NCBI RefSeq assembly: GCF_004115155.1
Contig: NZ_RDSM01000001.1
Coordinates: forward strand, 2,418,001-2,482,000
DNA: 64,000 nt
Direction of reading: 5' to 3'
From: Granulicella sibirica
GTDB lineage: Bacteria > Acidobacteriota > Terriglobia > Terriglobales > Acidobacteriaceae
The notes beneath the pieces were generated by a model. It ran no database searches. It saw only the letters and a list, made by a program, of their open reading frames with translations, and was not told the DNA's origin. This document shows, in pieces, positions 62,701 through 64,000 of this stretch. Numbering within the stretch: the first letter of the stretch is position 1; each line of letters begins with the position of its first letter. Both the position numbers and the translations under genes were made by a program.

Positions 62701-63951
62701 TTATTCGGTCCAGCGCTTGAAGACTAACGAACCATTTGTGCCGCCGAAGCCGAAGGAGTTCGACAGGGCGTAGTCGATCTTCGCGGGTTGGGGCTTGTTT
62801 GGGACGTAGTTTAGGCGGCACTGAGGGTCCAGTTCGACGATGTTCATCGTTGGGGGGGCGATCTGGTGAAGCATGGCGAGGATGGTGATGCCTGCTTCGA
62901 GGCCGCCGGCTCCACCGAGGAGATGGCCGGTCATGGACTTTGTCGAGCTGACGAGGAGCTCGTGATTCTTCGCGCGGTCGCCGAAGAGGTTCTCGATGGC
63001 GCGCGACTCTAAAGCGTCGCCCAGGGGCGTCGAGGTGGCGTGGGCGTTGAGGTAGTCGATTTTGCCGGGTTCGATTCCAGCCACCTTGAGGGCAGCGTTC
63101 ATGGCACGGTAGCAGCCTTCGCCCTCGGGAGCCATGCCGGTCATGTGGAAGGCGTCAGCGGACATGCCGTAGCCGATGACTTCAGCGAGGATCTTGGCTC
63201 CGCGAGCCTTGGCGAACTCGAGTTCTTCCATGATGAGGATTCCGGCGCCTTCGCCGACCACAAAGCCATCCCGGTCCTTGTCGAAGGGGCGGCAGGCGTG
63301 TTCGGGATCTTCGTTACGGGTGGAGAGTGCCTTCATGGCGGCGAATCCGCCGACGCCCATGGGGGTGATGGCAGCTTCAGTGCCTCCGGCGATCATGGCG
63401 TCGGCGTCGCCGCGCTGGATGATACGGAAGGCGTCGCCGATGGAGTGGGCGGACGAGGTGCAGGCGGTCGCGGTCGCTTCGTTCGGCCCGCGGGCCTTGT
63501 AGCGGATGCTGACGTGGCCGGCGGCGAGATTGACGATGGAGCCGGGGATAAAGAATGGACTGATCTTACGCGGACCTCCGGCAAGCATGGCGGAGTGCTC
63601 GCGTTCGATGACGTCAAATCCGCCGATGCCGGAGCCGATGTGGACTCCAAAGCGGTCGGAGTTTTCATCAGTGATCTTAAGGCCGGAGTGCTCCATGGCT
63701 TCGTGGGAAGCGGCCATAGCGAAGTGGATGAAGCGGCCCATCTTGCGGGCTTCCTTCTTGTCCACGAACTTGTGCGGGTCGAAATCCTTGACTTCGGCCG
63801 CGAATCGGACGGGGTGGCCGGTGAGATCGAAGGCCCTGATCTCAGCCATGCCGCTCTTGCCGGCCAACAACCCGTCCCATACCTCAGGCGCGGTTTTTCC
63901 CACGCCGCAGACGAGTCCGAGGCCGGTTACAACTACGCGACGTGGTTCCAC
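62701..63951 (-). CDS. fabF: Beta-ketoacyl-ACP synthase II (FabF)
   Basis: FabF condenses malonyl-ACP with acyl-ACP in fatty-acid elongation. The 416 residues carry the Cys-His-His triad: active Cys in TACTSSAHS, His in NAHATSTPLGD and His in STKSMTGHLLGGAGG. VVVTGLGLVCGVG at the N-terminus and SNSFGFGGTNGSLVF at the C-terminus are typical. It starts with GTG at 63951, close behind acpP, as in many fab clusters. Confidence 0.97.
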   Translation of the reverse strand: MEPRRVVVTGLGLVCGVGKTAPEVWDGLLAGKSGMAEIRAFDLTGHPVRFAAEVKDFDPHKFVDKKEARKMGRFIHFAMAASHEAMEHSGLKITDENSDRFGVHIGSGIGGFDVIEREHSAMLAGGPRKISPFFIPGSIVNLAAGHVSIRYKARGPNEATATACTSSAHSIGDAFRIIQRGDADAMIAGGTEAAITPMGVGGFAAMKALSTRNEDPEHACRPFDKDRDGFVVGEGAGILIMEELEFAKARGAKILAEVIGYGMSADAFHMTGMAPEGEGCYRAMNAALKVAGIEPGKIDYLNAHATSTPLGDALESRAIENLFGDRAKNHELLVSSTKSMTGHLLGGAGGLEAGITILAMLHQIAPPTMNIVELDPQCRLNYVPNKPQPAKIDYALSNSFGFGGTNGSLVFKRWTE

Positions 63952-63954
63952 CGG

Positions 63955-64000
63955 TTACTTACCTTTCTGGTTCTTTTCGATGTAGTCGACGGCATCCTTG
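63955..64000 (-). CDS. acpP: Acyl carrier protein, 3' end only
   Basis: Leftward reading from the window edge gives KDAVDYIEKNQKGK and a TAA, the usual C-terminal helix of ACP. Only the last 14 codons are in the window, so the Ser attachment site is out of view. The position three bases before fabF supports the call. Confidence 0.85.
   Translation of the reverse strand, partial: KDAVDYIEKNQKGK

Overview
The window reads as chromosomal DNA of a GC-rich Gram-negative bacterium, most likely an Acidobacteriota of the Terriglobia/Acidobacteriaceae type (Granulicella, Edaphobacter or Terriglobus relatives). This rests on three proteins of the acidobacterial VWFA-related family, an Oar-like TonB-dependent receptor with an N-terminal carboxypeptidase-regulatory domain, an LptD-based outer membrane, and many small secreted proteins without wider homologues. 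The placement is inferred from gene content, without any database search. No tRNA, rRNA, CRISPR array, insertion sequence or prophage was seen. Gene density is high and intergenic gaps are short.

Layout: 1-6189 carries a truncated YdjM-type membrane protein, then rightward ligA, a Tat-exported family-1 glycosidase, a diacylglycerol-kinase-fold enzyme and a metallophosphoesterase. 6240-15764 is a nine-gene leftward block: a DUF1906 protein, a P-loop kinase, tldD, a small metal-binding-type protein, pmbA, a nuclease-less UvrC homologue, a DHFR-fold reductase, rpe and a BamD-like TPR protein. 15867-20965 runs rightward with a DinB/YfiT protein, two overlapping VWFA genes and a 540-residue protein with a PD-(D/E)XK motif set. 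20962-23204 (leftward) has a DUF2007-type protein, dusB and rpmE, followed by a divergent DnaC-like ATPase and a membrane-anchored protein.

24737-31016 (leftward) is cca, a flavin amine oxidase, a menaquinone-linked-type formate dehydrogenase and its DUF1641 partner. moaA, which makes molybdenum-cofactor precursor, lies about 12 kb away. Rightward tsaD and cysS follow. A TonB receptor with a small DUF2946-like partner, a GAF-GGDEF protein and moaA face left. Small proteins, a SIMPL protein, a TPR protein and an M50-like membrane protein lead into trpS (with a Fe-S-type cysteine motif), scpA, a coiled-coil gene, zapA and a probable 6S RNA, an Lgt-like protein, an RluA-type pseudouridine synthase and a third VWFA gene.

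The right end holds an envelope-biogenesis operon transcribed leftward (lptD, a DsbA-like thiol oxidoreductase, a parvulin prolyl isomerase). After it come an RDD membrane protein, several acidobacterial proteins of unknown role, a 600-residue cytosolic multi-domain protein, and acpP-fabF at the edge.

No wholly new multi-gene system is obvious. The best leads are the RecB-like nuclease candidate, the UvrC homologue lacking its nuclease half, the Fe-S-type TrpRS, the LptD/DsbA/parvulin operon, an M50 protease homologue whose HExxH reads QExxH, and the 6S-like RNA after zapA.
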